From positions 413,964 to 477,963 of the forward strand of contig JAUQXA010000018.1 in the NCBI GenBank assembly GCA_030834895.1: 64,000 nucleotides of DNA, written 5' to 3'. The position numbers and the translations under genes are program-made. Shown in pieces: positions 45,125-52,834 of this stretch. A model generated the notes under the pieces. The model ran no database searches and was not told the DNA's origin. It saw only the letters and a program-made list of their open reading frames with translations. The DNA comes from Anaerolineales bacterium. GTDB taxonomy: Bacteria > Chloroflexota > Anaerolineae > Anaerolineales > Villigracilaceae. Numbering within the stretch: the stretch's first letter is position 1; every line of letters starts with the position of its first letter.

Positions 45125-45466
45125 ATGCGTGTAAAGGGAGGCCCGCAAGGGCATCTACGTCACAAGAAAGTTTTGAAGATCACGAAGGGCCAGCGTGGCT
45201 CGAAGCATCTGCTTTTTAAGCGTGCCAACGAAGCCATGCTCAAGAGCCTGTGGTACGCCACCCGTGATCGCCGCGTCCGCAAGCGCGACCTGCGCAAGTT
45301 GTGGATCGCCCGCATCAACGCTGCCGCCCGTTTGAACGGGACCACCTACAGCAAGTTGGTGTCGGCGATGAAGAAGGCAAGCATCGAACTCAATCGCAAG
45401 ATGCTGGCTGACATCGCGGTACGCAACCCGCAGGCGTTCGCCGCGGTTGTGGCAAAGACCAGATAA
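45125..45466 (+). CDS. rplT: Ribosomal protein bL20
   Basis: 113 residues, basic: [41 protein letters not shown] and [16 protein letters not shown] match L20. The start is preceded by GCAGGAGG. In other bacteria L20 represses its own operon by binding the leader; the hairpin in the infC leader may be the target (inference). Confidence 0.95.
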   Translation: MRVKGGPQGHLRHKKVLKITKGQRGSKHLLFKRANEAMLKSLWYATRDRRVRKRDLRKLWIARINAAARLNGTTYSKLVSAMKKASIELNRKMLADIAVRNPQAFAAVVAKTR

Positions 45467-45470
45467 TTTT

Positions 45471-45500
45471 TGTAGGGGCGGATCACGATCCGCCCCTACA
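45471..45500. repeat. Family C palindrome (perfect copy)
   Basis: TGTAGGGGCGGATC (45471-45484), AC, GATCCGCCCCTACA (45487-45500). A T-run precedes (TTTTT) and TTATTT follows, so it may also end the infC operon. Confidence 0.85.
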
Positions 45501-45514
45501 TTATTTAACGGGGG

Positions 45515-45520
45515 TAAAAT
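45515..45520 (+). promoter_or_regulatory. -10 box for the macrodomain gene (leaderless)
   Basis: TAAAAT exactly 6 nt before ATG 45527; no ribosome-binding site. Confidence 0.5.
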
Positions 45521-45526
45521 AAATCC

Positions 45527-46081
45527 ATGAACACCATTTTGAAAGAACGTATTCTTCCAACGGGACAGTCCCTGCAAATCGTGCAAGGCGATATCACCAC
45601 CGATGCGGTGGATGCGATTGTCAACGCCGCAAACGAACATTTGCAGCATGGCGGCGGTGTAGCTTGGGCAATCGTGCGCCATGGCGGGGATGTGATTCAG
45701 AAGGAAAGCGACCAGTGGATTCGTCAACACGGGACAGTTTCTCACGCAAACCCTGCCTGGACTTCGGGTGGGTCGCTGCCTGCGAAATACGTGATCCACG
45801 CTGTGGGTCCCGTGTGGGGCGACGGCGACGAGGATAAAAAACTTGCGGATGCAGTCGCAGGCTCTCTGTGTGTTGCGGACGAGTTGAATTGCGAGTCCAT
45901 CTCCATGCCAGCCATCTCGACGGGAATCTTCGGCTTCCCCAAAGAACGCGCGGCGGGAATCATCTTTTCTACCATTGAAAAATACTTCGCAAGCACACTG
46001 CCTCAAACTTTGAAAACTGTCCGCATTGTATTGTTTGACGATGCCACCATCCAGCCCTTCTTGAAAATTTGGGGAAGCTGA
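45527..46081 (+). CDS. Macrodomain protein, O-acetyl-ADP-ribose deacetylase-like
   Basis: 184 residues, one macrodomain. IVQGDITTDAVDAIVNAANE, then HGGGVAWAI and ISMPAISTGIFGFPKERAA form the ADP-ribose pocket of the MacroD/YmdB-type family. Members hydrolyse O-acetyl-ADP-ribose or mono-ADP-ribosyl-protein bonds. The Asn of the VNAANE loop and the Gly-rich loop are intact, so activity is likely. Single gene with no obvious partner such as a sirtuin. Confidence 0.88.
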   Translation: MNTILKERILPTGQSLQIVQGDITTDAVDAIVNAANEHLQHGGGVAWAIVRHGGDVIQKESDQWIRQHGTVSHANPAWTSGGSLPAKYVIHAVGPVWGDGDEDKKLADAVAGSLCVADELNCESISMPAISTGIFGFPKERAAGIIFSTIEKYFASTLPQTLKTVRIVLFDDATIQPFLKIWGS

Positions 46082-46118
46082 CTTTTCATCCTTCATTCTT
46101 CCTCATTCATCCTTGCCT

Positions 46119-46892
46119 ATGATCTCCTCTCCCCACAACCCAAAACTAAAACTCATCCGCGCTTTACAAGGACGTGCGAGGGAACGCCGTGAGGCGGGAG
46201 CCTTTGTCGTGGACGGAGTCCGCTTGGTGGAAGACGCGGTAAATAGCAATTGGAAATTGAGGTTTGCGCTATTCGATGAGACTTTGAGCGAAAGAGGAAG
46301 AGCGCAAGTTGAAAGCCTAAGATCGCGGGGCGTGGATGCGGAGGAAGTCTCAGCAAGCCTAATGAAATCTCTCAGCGAAACCGAAACCCCGCAGGGTATC
46401 CTTGCTGTTCTTGAACTTACCAATTTATCGATTCCCAATTTACCAACTTTTGTTCTCATCCCCGACCAAATCCGTGACCCCGGCAATCTCGGCACTCTCC
46501 TGCGGACAGCGGCTGCGGCTGGCGTGCAGGTTGTTTTGCTTCCACCCGAAACCACAGACGCGTTTGCGCCGAAGGTCGTCCGCGCTGGGATGGGGGCGCA
46601 TTTTCGGTTACCGATCCGTTCTCTCGATTGGGAAGAAGTTGAGCAGGTTGTCAGGTCGGCAGGTTTGCAGGTTTTTCTGGCGGACATGGACGGACAATCC
46701 TGCTGGGAGACCGATTTGCGTCAGCCCGTTGCTCTGGTCATCGGCGGCGAGGCGGACGGGGCAAGCGAGTCCGCGAGGAAGTTGGCAAATGAGAAAATCA
46801 CCATTCCAATGAAAGGTGATGTCGAATCGCTAAATGCGGGCGTGGCGGGGTCCGTGTTGATGTTTGAAGTGGTGAGGCAGAGAAAAACATGA
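46119..46892 (+). CDS. TrmH/SpoU-family RNA 2'-O-methyltransferase
   Basis: 257 residues. N-terminal L30e-like substrate-binding domain (NPKLKLIRALQGRARERREAGAFVVDG), then a SPOUT domain with the three knot motifs: DQIRDPGNLGTLLRTA, LVIGGEADGAS and ITIPMKGDVESLNAGVA. It methylates ribose in rRNA or tRNA (YsgA/RlmB-like); the target is not predictable. I chose ATG 46119 over TTG 46113. The stop overlaps the next start by 4 nt. Confidence 0.9.
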   Translation: MISSPHNPKLKLIRALQGRARERREAGAFVVDGVRLVEDAVNSNWKLRFALFDETLSERGRAQVESLRSRGVDAEEVSASLMKSLSETETPQGILAVLELTNLSIPNLPTFVLIPDQIRDPGNLGTLLRTAAAAGVQVVLLPPETTDAFAPKVVRAGMGAHFRLPIRSLDWEEVEQVVRSAGLQVFLADMDGQSCWETDLRQPVALVIGGEADGASESARKLANEKITIPMKGDVESLNAGVAGSVLMFEVVRQRKT

Positions 46893-47461
46893 GTAAAGAT
46901 ATTCAAATCCCAACTGCTGAATTAGTTCAAGAATATATCAACAAATTTGACAGCAACAAAGACCTTGTTGTAGTTGAGGATGTGTTATCAGAATTGTTTG
47001 GGAAATATTCCCAAAACTGTTCTTTGCGTGATGTTCTCATAAAAGTCTCTGTTCTCAATTCGTTATACAGCACTCAAATTTATGCAGTCGTAGAGACGGC
47101 GAAGCATATCGTGGAGGTAAACATCGATAATGACCTTCGGATGGGAATGATAGAAGTCGTCGAGAAAATTGCGCGTGTAGAAGTTGGTGGGAAAATACGC
47201 ACCAATTATTCTTTCGCCAGTAAATATTGCCACTGGCATCAGCCAGAAATGTATCCGATTTATGACAGCTATGTTGACCAATTGCTTTGGGCATATCATG
47301 TTCAGCGTCAATTTGAAGTCTTCAAACAGGCTGACCTTCGAAATTATCCGCGTTATAAAGAAATTGTTGAATCTTTTAGAAAATGCTATAACCTCACTCA
47401 ATTCAGGCTCAAAGACCTTGATAAATTCCTTTGGGGTTATGGCAGAAAGTATGCCCAATAA
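46889..47461 (+). CDS. AT-rich orphan protein, unknown function
   Basis: 190 residues, all-helical in appearance, no membrane helix. A conserved-looking core, NYSFASKYCHWHQPEMYPIYD, resembles a motif I recall from scattered uncharacterised bacterial proteins (uncertain). The base composition is plainly richer in A and T than the flanking genes, with codons such as TTA, ATA and AGA otherwise scarce here. It overlaps the methyltransferase by 4 nt and lies 6 nt before the DUF711 gene. Likely acquired by transfer. Confidence 0.65.
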   Translation: MSKDIQIPTAELVQEYINKFDSNKDLVVVEDVLSELFGKYSQNCSLRDVLIKVSVLNSLYSTQIYAVVETAKHIVEVNIDNDLRMGMIEVVEKIARVEVGGKIRTNYSFASKYCHWHQPEMYPIYDSYVDQLLWAYHVQRQFEVFKQADLRNYPRYKEIVESFRKCYNLTQFRLKDLDKFLWGYGRKYAQ

Positions 47462-47467
47462 ATAGCC

Positions 47468-48676
47468 ATGAAAATCAGATCCGTCACCTATTTCTGCAAT
47501 CCCCAATTCCCCCTTGACGAAGCCGTCTTGCGAAAGGCCGGTGAGTTTCTTGCGAATGCCAAGTTTGCCTACGAAGCAGCTGGATACGAAGTGCAGACCA
47601 CGCGCCTGACGACGATTCCATTTCCACTGTTGCTGAATGGCAAAGTGGAGCAGGCTCCGCTCCTTGCCGAAAAGTTATCTGGAATTTTGAAGCAAATTGG
47701 CCTGGCGTATGCGGCGCTCGGTCCTGCGTTGATCGAGTTCCCCGAAAGTTACGCCGTCATCCCCGAAGCCATATCCGTAGGTGAAAATATCTTCTTCAGC
47801 GGCGTGATGGCGGACAGGGCAAACGGTATTTCAATGAAGGCAGTCAAGGCTTGCGCAGAGATTATTCAGCGCGCGTCCAGCATCACGCCTGATGGCTTTG
47901 CCAATTTGCGCTTTGCCGCGCTGGCGAATGTAAAATCGGGTGCGCCGTTTTTCCCCGCAGCCTATCACGATGCAGATACGCCCGCCTTTGCTATTGCCGT
48001 TGAGTCGGCGGATTTGGCAATTGAGGCGTTCGCTGGACAACAGACAATGGACGATGGGCGACGAACGTTGATTTCCGAAATCACCAAACATGGACAAGCC
48101 ATTGCTCGAATAGCGGATAACGACTTATCGAATGTTCGCTTTAACGGCATTGACTTCTCCCTCGCCCCCTTCCCCGACGATGTGCACTCACTTGGCGGGG
48201 CAGTTGAAGCGATGGGCGTGACCAAAGTCGGCTTGCATGGCTCGCTTGCCGCCGCTGCCATCCTAACTGAGGCTGTGGATCGCGCCGACTTCCCGCACAT
48301 AGGTTTCAGCGGATTCATGCAGCCTGTCCTCGAAGATTCAATCCTTGCAAAACGTGCCGCTGAAGGAGTATTGACTGTGAAGGATGCCCTGCTTTATTCC
48401 GCAGTCTGCGGCACGGGGCTGGATACCGTCCCGCTGGCTGGGGATGTGACACCCGAGCAGATGACCCCGCTCCTGCTGGATTTGTCCGCGCTGGCGATGC
48501 GGCTGGACAAACCGCTCACCGCGCGGCTGATGCCCATTCCTGGCAAACAGGCTGGGGATGTCACCGAGTTCGATTTCGGGTTCTTCGCCAACAGCCGAGT
48601 CATGGCTTTGGAGTCCGCACCGCTCAATTTTCCGCTGGGGGGAAATGAGAGTTTCTTTCTGAATAAAAAGAGTTGA
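47468..48676 (+). CDS. DUF711 family protein
   Basis: 402 residues. MKIRSVTYF, the segment FFPAAYHDADTPAFAIAVES, the central GVDFSLAPF-like NGIDFSLAPFPDDVHSLGGA, and the C-terminal LLYSAVCGTGLDTVPLAGD are those of the DUF711/UPF0210 family, distantly similar to pyruvate formate-lyase-like folds. Function unknown. Residues FAGQQTMDDGRRTLIS in the middle are coded by a fragment of intergenic repeat family A (48043-48063), a probable recent insertion that kept the frame. Confidence 0.85.
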   Translation: MKIRSVTYFCNPQFPLDEAVLRKAGEFLANAKFAYEAAGYEVQTTRLTTIPFPLLLNGKVEQAPLLAEKLSGILKQIGLAYAALGPALIEFPESYAVIPEAISVGENIFFSGVMADRANGISMKAVKACAEIIQRASSITPDGFANLRFAALANVKSGAPFFPAAYHDADTPAFAIAVESADLAIEAFAGQQTMDDGRRTLISEITKHGQAIARIADNDLSNVRFNGIDFSLAPFPDDVHSLGGAVEAMGVTKVGLHGSLAAAAILTEAVDRADFPHIGFSGFMQPVLEDSILAKRAAEGVLTVKDALLYSAVCGTGLDTVPLAGDVTPEQMTPLLLDLSALAMRLDKPLTARLMPIPGKQAGDVTEFDFGFFANSRVMALESAPLNFPLGGNESFFLNKKS

Positions 48677-48682
48677 TATCCT

Positions 48683-48713
48683 GCTCAGTCGGGGGCCAAG
48701 CCCCCGACTGAGC
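48683..48713. terminator. Bidirectional terminator-like hairpin
   Basis: GCTCAGTCGGGGGC (48683-48696), CAA, GCCCCCGACTGAGC (48700-48713), followed by AATTTTATTT. 14-bp perfect stem between convergent genes. Confidence 0.85.
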
Positions 48714-48717
48714 AATT

Positions 48718-49275
48718 TTATTTATCCCGCCAGTAATCGCCACCGCCACCTTCGCGTTTCATCAATCCATAGCCGACGAGTTCACGCCGCAGGCTGGCGG
48801 CGTCTTCGTGATATTTCACCAGCTTCTCGTTGACCTGTTTTTCGCTGTAACGTTTGCCTGGCTCAAACACCTTGACCACATAGCGCAGGATGGCTTCTAA
48901 TTTTTTGCGCTGGGCGGGGATCGTTTTCAGGCTGCCATCCTTGTTTGAATAGTCAGTGATGACCTTGCGGTCGTATGCGTCAGTGTCCACGTCTACCACC
49001 GAGGCGGCGAGATTCTCCTGCGAAAAAACATTCCGTGATTTGCTCTCTAACGCTTTTTCATCCAGTTGATAGACATTGTAATAACTGTCCGCTTTGGCGC
49101 TGACCAGCCCTGCCTGCGCCAGTTTTGCAAGGTGATGCGAAACAGTGGATGCTTTGAGGTTCAACAGCGCGGCGAGTTCCTCCACACTGTAGGGCTGCTG
49201 GGCAAGCAGCCCTACAATCTTGAGGCGGTTAGCGTCGGCAAGGGCTTTGAAGAAGGCGACGGCTTCTTCGCTCAT
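48718..49275 (-). CDS. ArsR-type regulator with DUF2087 domain (copy 1)
   Basis: 185 residues. N-terminal winged helix (LADANRLKIVGLLAQQPYSVEELAALLN, recognition helix KASTVSHHLAKLAQAGL), then a C-terminal DUF2087-like domain with IPAQRKKLEAILRYVVKVFEPGKRYSEKQVNEKLVKYHEDAASLRRELV (quoted in pieces here as IPAQRKKLEAILRYV and YSEKQVNEKLVKYHED). No Cys pair for a metal sensor is apparent. It follows copy 2 with a 4-nt overlap (ATGA) on the same strand. Confidence 0.87.
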   Translation of the reverse strand: MSEEAVAFFKALADANRLKIVGLLAQQPYSVEELAALLNLKASTVSHHLAKLAQAGLVSAKADSYYNVYQLDEKALESKSRNVFSQENLAASVVDVDTDAYDRKVITDYSNKDGSLKTIPAQRKKLEAILRYVVKVFEPGKRYSEKQVNEKLVKYHEDAASLRRELVGYGLMKREGGGGDYWRDK

Positions 49276-49829
49276 TTGATAGTCTCGTCCACACGCCAGT
49301 AGCGCGAACCGTCACTGATGCGAGCCAGCAGGTTGGCATCCACCAGGTCACGGCGGAGTCCCGCTGTGTCTTCGTGGAAGCGGCGCAGGATTTGGTTGAC
49401 TTCCTTTTCGGTGTAATTCGTGTTTGGTGCGAAGGCTTGAATCAGGTAATTCAAAATCACCTGCAACTTGGGCTGGGCGGGAATCTGTCGAATGCTGCCG
49501 TCAGGATTGAGGAAGGCTTTCAGCACCTTCTTGGACTTGTCGTCCAGTTCGGGCGCGGGAACATAACCTCGGCTTTCCTTTGCAAAATTGGCACGCCCGA
49601 GGTCGGCGAGTTTGGAGTCGTTCAACTCATACGCGTCGTCTTTCTGGCTGAGCACACCGACGAATTCGAGGAAGGCAAGGTGGTTCACCACGTCACGCAA
49701 GGGGAGGTTAAGTTTGGCAACGATGTCGGCGCGGCTGGCGCGGCGCTGGGTCAGCAGACCGATGATCCGTAAACGGTCTGCGTCGGACATGGCTTTGAGA
49801 AAATCGAGTATTTCAGGGTTGGTATTCAT
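49272..49829 (-). CDS. ArsR-type regulator with DUF2087 domain (copy 2)
   Basis: 185 residues, same architecture as the downstream paralogue: winged helix (MSDADRLRIIGLLTQ, DIVAKLNLPLRDVVNHLAFLE) and DUF2087 (IPAQPKLQVILNYLIQAF, YTEKEVNQILRRFHED). Its helix-turn-helix lacks the SHHL motif of copy 1 (VVNHL instead). First gene of the pair, after a promoter with a downstream palindrome (49847-49898). The pair may act as a heterodimer and control its own promoter. Confidence 0.87.
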   Translation of the reverse strand: MNTNPEILDFLKAMSDADRLRIIGLLTQRRASRADIVAKLNLPLRDVVNHLAFLEFVGVLSQKDDAYELNDSKLADLGRANFAKESRGYVPAPELDDKSKKVLKAFLNPDGSIRQIPAQPKLQVILNYLIQAFAPNTNYTEKEVNQILRRFHEDTAGLRRDLVDANLLARISDGSRYWRVDETIK

Positions 49830-49846
49830 ACTTCACTTCCGTATAA

Positions 49847-49898
49847 CTAATTAGATAACTATCGAATTAGATTTTAGCAGAAAAATAAAAATTGTCAA
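49847..49898 (-). promoter_or_regulatory. Promoter and probable operator of the ArsR pair
   Basis: On the minus strand TTGACA (complement of 49893-49898), 16 nt, TAAAAT (complement of 49871-49876). Just downstream, CTAATTAG (49847-49854) within TTATCTAATTAGTTA and a second AATTAG-like half (49865-49870) form an A/T-rich palindromic target near the start site, fitting autorepression. Confidence 0.6.
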
Positions 49899-49956
49899 CC
49901 GCCAAATTGCGATTGACAACTGGAAAAAGTCAGGGCGCGAAGCGTTGGGCTCCAGA

Positions 49957-50340
49957 TTAAGAGTCATCTCCCGATTCGTCCAAGCCCAAATCCGGGATAG
50001 CTGATTCGATCTCCTCGGGGCTTTGCCCCGCCTCCAGCCTGTCCACCACCTCGTTGAACTCGGAAGGCATGTCCTCGCCCATCTCGCTGCCCATTTTGCG
50101 CATCATCCGCGCCATGGCTTTGGGGTCATCTTCGATGCCTTCCAGACCGGCAAAATCATTTGCGGCGGATTCCAATCGGCTTTCATCCGATTTGGCGATC
50201 CGTACCTTGGTCATGCGGCGGCGGACGTTCTCACTCTGACAGTGGGCACACTGCACGGTTTTTACCCCGTATTCGGCATAGCTCATGAAGACATCGAATC
50301 TTTGCTGGCAGTCGTTACAGATAAAATCATAAGTTGGCAT
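49957..50340 (-). CDS. FmdB-type zinc ribbon protein
   Basis: 127 residues. MPTYDFICNDCQQRFDVFMSYAE and QCAHCQSENVRRRMTKVRI give the CxxC...CxxC zinc ribbon of the FmdB/putative regulatory family. The remaining 70 residues are acidic and Met-rich (MARMMRKMGSEMGEDMPSE, then DxGxxESGDDS at the end), probably disordered. Leaderless start with TAAAAT 6 nt upstream, back to back with the gmk promoter. Confidence 0.85.
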   Translation of the reverse strand: MPTYDFICNDCQQRFDVFMSYAEYGVKTVQCAHCQSENVRRRMTKVRIAKSDESRLESAANDFAGLEGIEDDPKAMARMMRKMGSEMGEDMPSEFNEVVDRLEAGQSPEEIESAIPDLGLDESGDDS

Positions 50341-50346
50341 GAATTA

Positions 50347-50352
50347 ATTTTA
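50347..50352 (-). promoter_or_regulatory. -10 box for the FmdB-like gene (leaderless)
   Basis: TAAAAT on the minus strand, 6 nt before ATG 50340. Confidence 0.5.
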
Positions 50353-50373
50353 CCCCGAACCAATCCACTTTGG

Positions 50374-50379
50374 TACAAT
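50374..50379 (+). promoter_or_regulatory. -10 box for gmk (leaderless)
   Basis: TACAAT 6 nt before ATG 50386. Confidence 0.5.
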
Positions 50380-50385
50380 ACTCCC

Positions 50386-51000
50386 ATGACTCCATTTGAA
50401 CTACGCAACCCCAACCCTTTGCTGATCGTCATTTCCGGACCTTCGGGCGTCGGCAAGGATTCTGTCGTCCAGCGCATGAAGGAGCGCGGATTCCCGTTTC
50501 ATTTCGTTGTAACTGCCACCACGCGCGGCAGGCGTGAAAACGAGGTGCACGGCAAGGACTATTGGTTTGTTTCCAAGGACGAATTCGCGCGTATGATCGA
50601 GGAAAATGAACTGATCGAATATGCCATCGTCTACGGCGATTATAAGGGCATTCCGAAGACCCAGGTGCGCGAAGCGCTTGCCAGCGGCAAGGATGTGGTG
50701 ATGCGGCTCGATGTGCAGGGCGCGGAGACAGTGCGGAAACTTGCGCCAGAGGCTCTGCTGATCTTTATCACCTGCGAGAGCGAGGACGAACTCGAGCGGC
50801 GTTTGCGAGAGCGGAAGACCGAATCTGCGGATTCGCTTGCACTGCGGATTGCCACCGCCCGTAAGGAATTACAGCGCATCGAAGCATTTGATTATGTGGT
50901 GGTCAATCACGACTTTCAACTGGATGATACTGTGAACAAAGTCCGCGCCATTATTGCCGCCGAACATCTGCGGGTGCATCAACGAAAGGTGGATTTATGA
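50386..51000 (+). CDS. gmk: Guanylate kinase
   Basis: 204 residues. P-loop GPSGVGKDS at 18-26 (usually GKGT or GKST; Asp at the last-but-one place is a mild variant). TTRGRRENEVHGKDYWFV is the GMP-binding loop, and YGIPKTQ-like YKGIPKTQVREALASGKDVV and DVQGAETVRKL complete the fold. It phosphorylates GMP to GDP. The stop overlaps the rhomboid gene by 4 nt. An upstream in-frame extension overlaps FmdB and is rejected. Confidence 0.95.
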   Translation: MTPFELRNPNPLLIVISGPSGVGKDSVVQRMKERGFPFHFVVTATTRGRRENEVHGKDYWFVSKDEFARMIEENELIEYAIVYGDYKGIPKTQVREALASGKDVVMRLDVQGAETVRKLAPEALLIFITCESEDELERRLRERKTESADSLALRIATARKELQRIEAFDYVVVNHDFQLDDTVNKVRAIIAAEHLRVHQRKVDL

Positions 51001-51776
51001 ACGAACCGTTTTCAGAGCAGGAAAACCCTAAGCCTTTCCCGCCGCCCCAACCTGTTTCACAATCCCAGGCAGTTCGTGTCGCAATGCCTTCCCTCGTCCC
51101 AACGGCGACATACGTCATTCTTGGCTTCACCGTGCTGGTTTATCTTTTGCAAATGGCAAGTATGGCGATCATTGGGAACGACTTGCCGCTGATGTTGGGC
51201 GCGCGCGCCACCGACTTGATCCTTGAAGGGCAATGGTGGCGCTTCTTCACGCCCGTGTTCCTGCATGGCTCTGTAGGACACATCTTTTTCAATATGTACG
51301 CGTTGCTGTCACTTGGCACGTTTTTGGAACGTCAGTTTGGGCATGGCAGATTCCTTTTGCTTTATTTCCTGGGGGCGTTTGCGGGAAATGTCTTTTCGTT
51401 CCTTTTGACCACCGGATATTCAGTCGGCGCGTCCACTGCGGTGTTCGGCTTGATCGCTGCCGAGGGTATTTTCTTTTACCAAAATCGAAAATTGTTCGGC
51501 GGGCAGGCGAAGAGCGCGATAGGCAATGCTGTTTTCATCATCGCAATCAATTTATTCATCGGACTATCGCCCGGCATTGACAATTGGGGACATGTCGGTG
51601 GTTTAATCGGCGGGGCGATATTTGCCTGGTTTGCCGGTCCAAGTTGGAAAGTGGTGGGAATTTACCCCGATTTCCATCTGGAAGACCAGCGTGAGTTACG
51701 CGAGGTCATGATGGGCGCAAGTGTGACAGTCCTGATCTTTGGGGCTTTGGCAGCGTGGGGATTATTGAAAGGGTGA
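50997..51776 (+). CDS. Rhomboid-family intramembrane serine protease
   Basis: 259 residues, six predicted membrane helices. Catalytic Ser in GASTAVFG (TM4) and His in NWGHVGGLIGG (TM6), plus HGSVGHIFFNMYALLSLG (TM2, oxyanion-related Asn/His). N-terminal 30 residues are Pro/Gln-rich and cytoplasmic. It cleaves within membrane segments; substrate unknown. Coupled to gmk by a 4-nt overlap. Confidence 0.92.
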   Translation: MNEPFSEQENPKPFPPPQPVSQSQAVRVAMPSLVPTATYVILGFTVLVYLLQMASMAIIGNDLPLMLGARATDLILEGQWWRFFTPVFLHGSVGHIFFNMYALLSLGTFLERQFGHGRFLLLYFLGAFAGNVFSFLLTTGYSVGASTAVFGLIAAEGIFFYQNRKLFGGQAKSAIGNAVFIIAINLFIGLSPGIDNWGHVGGLIGGAIFAWFAGPSWKVVGIYPDFHLEDQRELREVMMGASVTVLIFGALAAWGLLKG

Positions 51777-51818
51777 AATGATACGCTTCGATTGCATTCA
51801 GCGTGAATAATTCGAACA

Positions 51819-51849
51819 AAAAACGCGGACACTTTTGTCCGCGTTTTTG
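51819..51849. terminator. Bidirectional terminator
   Basis: AAAAACGCGGACA, CTTT, TGTCCGCGTTTTT, between 51819 and 51849. Confidence 0.9.
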
Positions 51850-51865
51850 ATTTGTTGGCTTGAGA

Positions 51866-52822
51866 TCAGCTCACATGCGCCAGTCTTGGGTCGAGGGCGT
51901 CACGCAGACCATCGCCAATCAGATTGAAGCACAGTACGGTCAGCATGATCATGAGTCCGGGATAGAAAACGAGATGTGGCGCGGTGAAGACCTGGTTGCG
52001 TTCCGAACCAAGCATGGCTCCCCATTCAGGTGTGGGTGGCTGCGCGCCGAGGCCGAGGAAGGAAAGCGCCGCGGCGGAAAGGATCGCGGAGGCAATGCCA
52101 AGTGTCCCCTGCACGATCAACGGCGTAAGCGCATTGGGCAGGATACGGCGGAACAGAATGTGGAAGGGACTGCCGCCAAGCGCACGTGTGGCGGAAACGT
52201 ATTCCATTTCGCGGACAGACAGCACTGAGGCGCGCATGACGCGGGCGAAGATGGGGATGTCCACAATGCCGATTGCTAGCAGGGCGTTGATCAGCCCTGG
52301 TCCAAGAACGGTGACGATGGCAATCGCAAGCAAAAGCGAAGGGAACGCCAGCAACACGTCCATGACGCGCATGATGCCGATATCCCACCAGCCGCCAAAA
52401 TATCCGGCAATTGCGCCTAATACAGTTCCAAGAATGATGGCAAAGCTTACGGTGGAGATGCCGACCACCAAACTCAGACGCGCTCCAAAGAGCAGGCGGC
52501 TGAACTGGTCGCGGATATTACCGTCAATACCGGCAAGGTGTTGAGGCTGGTCTTCGGGACACCCCAGCAAGTGGATGCAAGGCGCAGTGCGGGCTTTGAT
52601 TTTCTGGGGTGGGTCAGCATCAAGCATTGAAATGGTTGGGTCATACGGAGCGATCAATGGGGCGGTAATGGCTATCAACGTGAGGATACCGAGGATGACC
52701 AACCCCGCCACAGCCGAACGGCGGCGGAATAACCGTCGCAAGGCGATCCGCCACACGCTGACAGATTTCAGAGATAAGGCTTCTGCATCAAGTTTGACTA
52801 CATTTTTTGTTTCAGCGGTCAT
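51866..52822 (-). CDS. Peptide/nickel-type ABC permease (DppC-like)
   Basis: 318 residues. N-terminal helix followed by the OppC/DppC-type periplasmic loop (PYDPTISMLDADPPQKIK) and the binding-protein-dependent domain with RASVLSVREMEYVSATRALGGS as the EAA coupling loop. GLGAQPPTPEWGAMLGSERN near the C-terminus is typical for this subfamily. It pairs with the DppB-like permease upstream (12 nt gap). No ATPase genes follow. Confidence 0.9.
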   Translation of the reverse strand: MTAETKNVVKLDAEALSLKSVSVWRIALRRLFRRRSAVAGLVILGILTLIAITAPLIAPYDPTISMLDADPPQKIKARTAPCIHLLGCPEDQPQHLAGIDGNIRDQFSRLLFGARLSLVVGISTVSFAIILGTVLGAIAGYFGGWWDIGIMRVMDVLLAFPSLLLAIAIVTVLGPGLINALLAIGIVDIPIFARVMRASVLSVREMEYVSATRALGGSPFHILFRRILPNALTPLIVQGTLGIASAILSAAALSFLGLGAQPPTPEWGAMLGSERNQVFTAPHLVFYPGLMIMLTVLCFNLIGDGLRDALDPRLAHVS

Positions 52823-52834
52823 GTTTGGAGGTCC

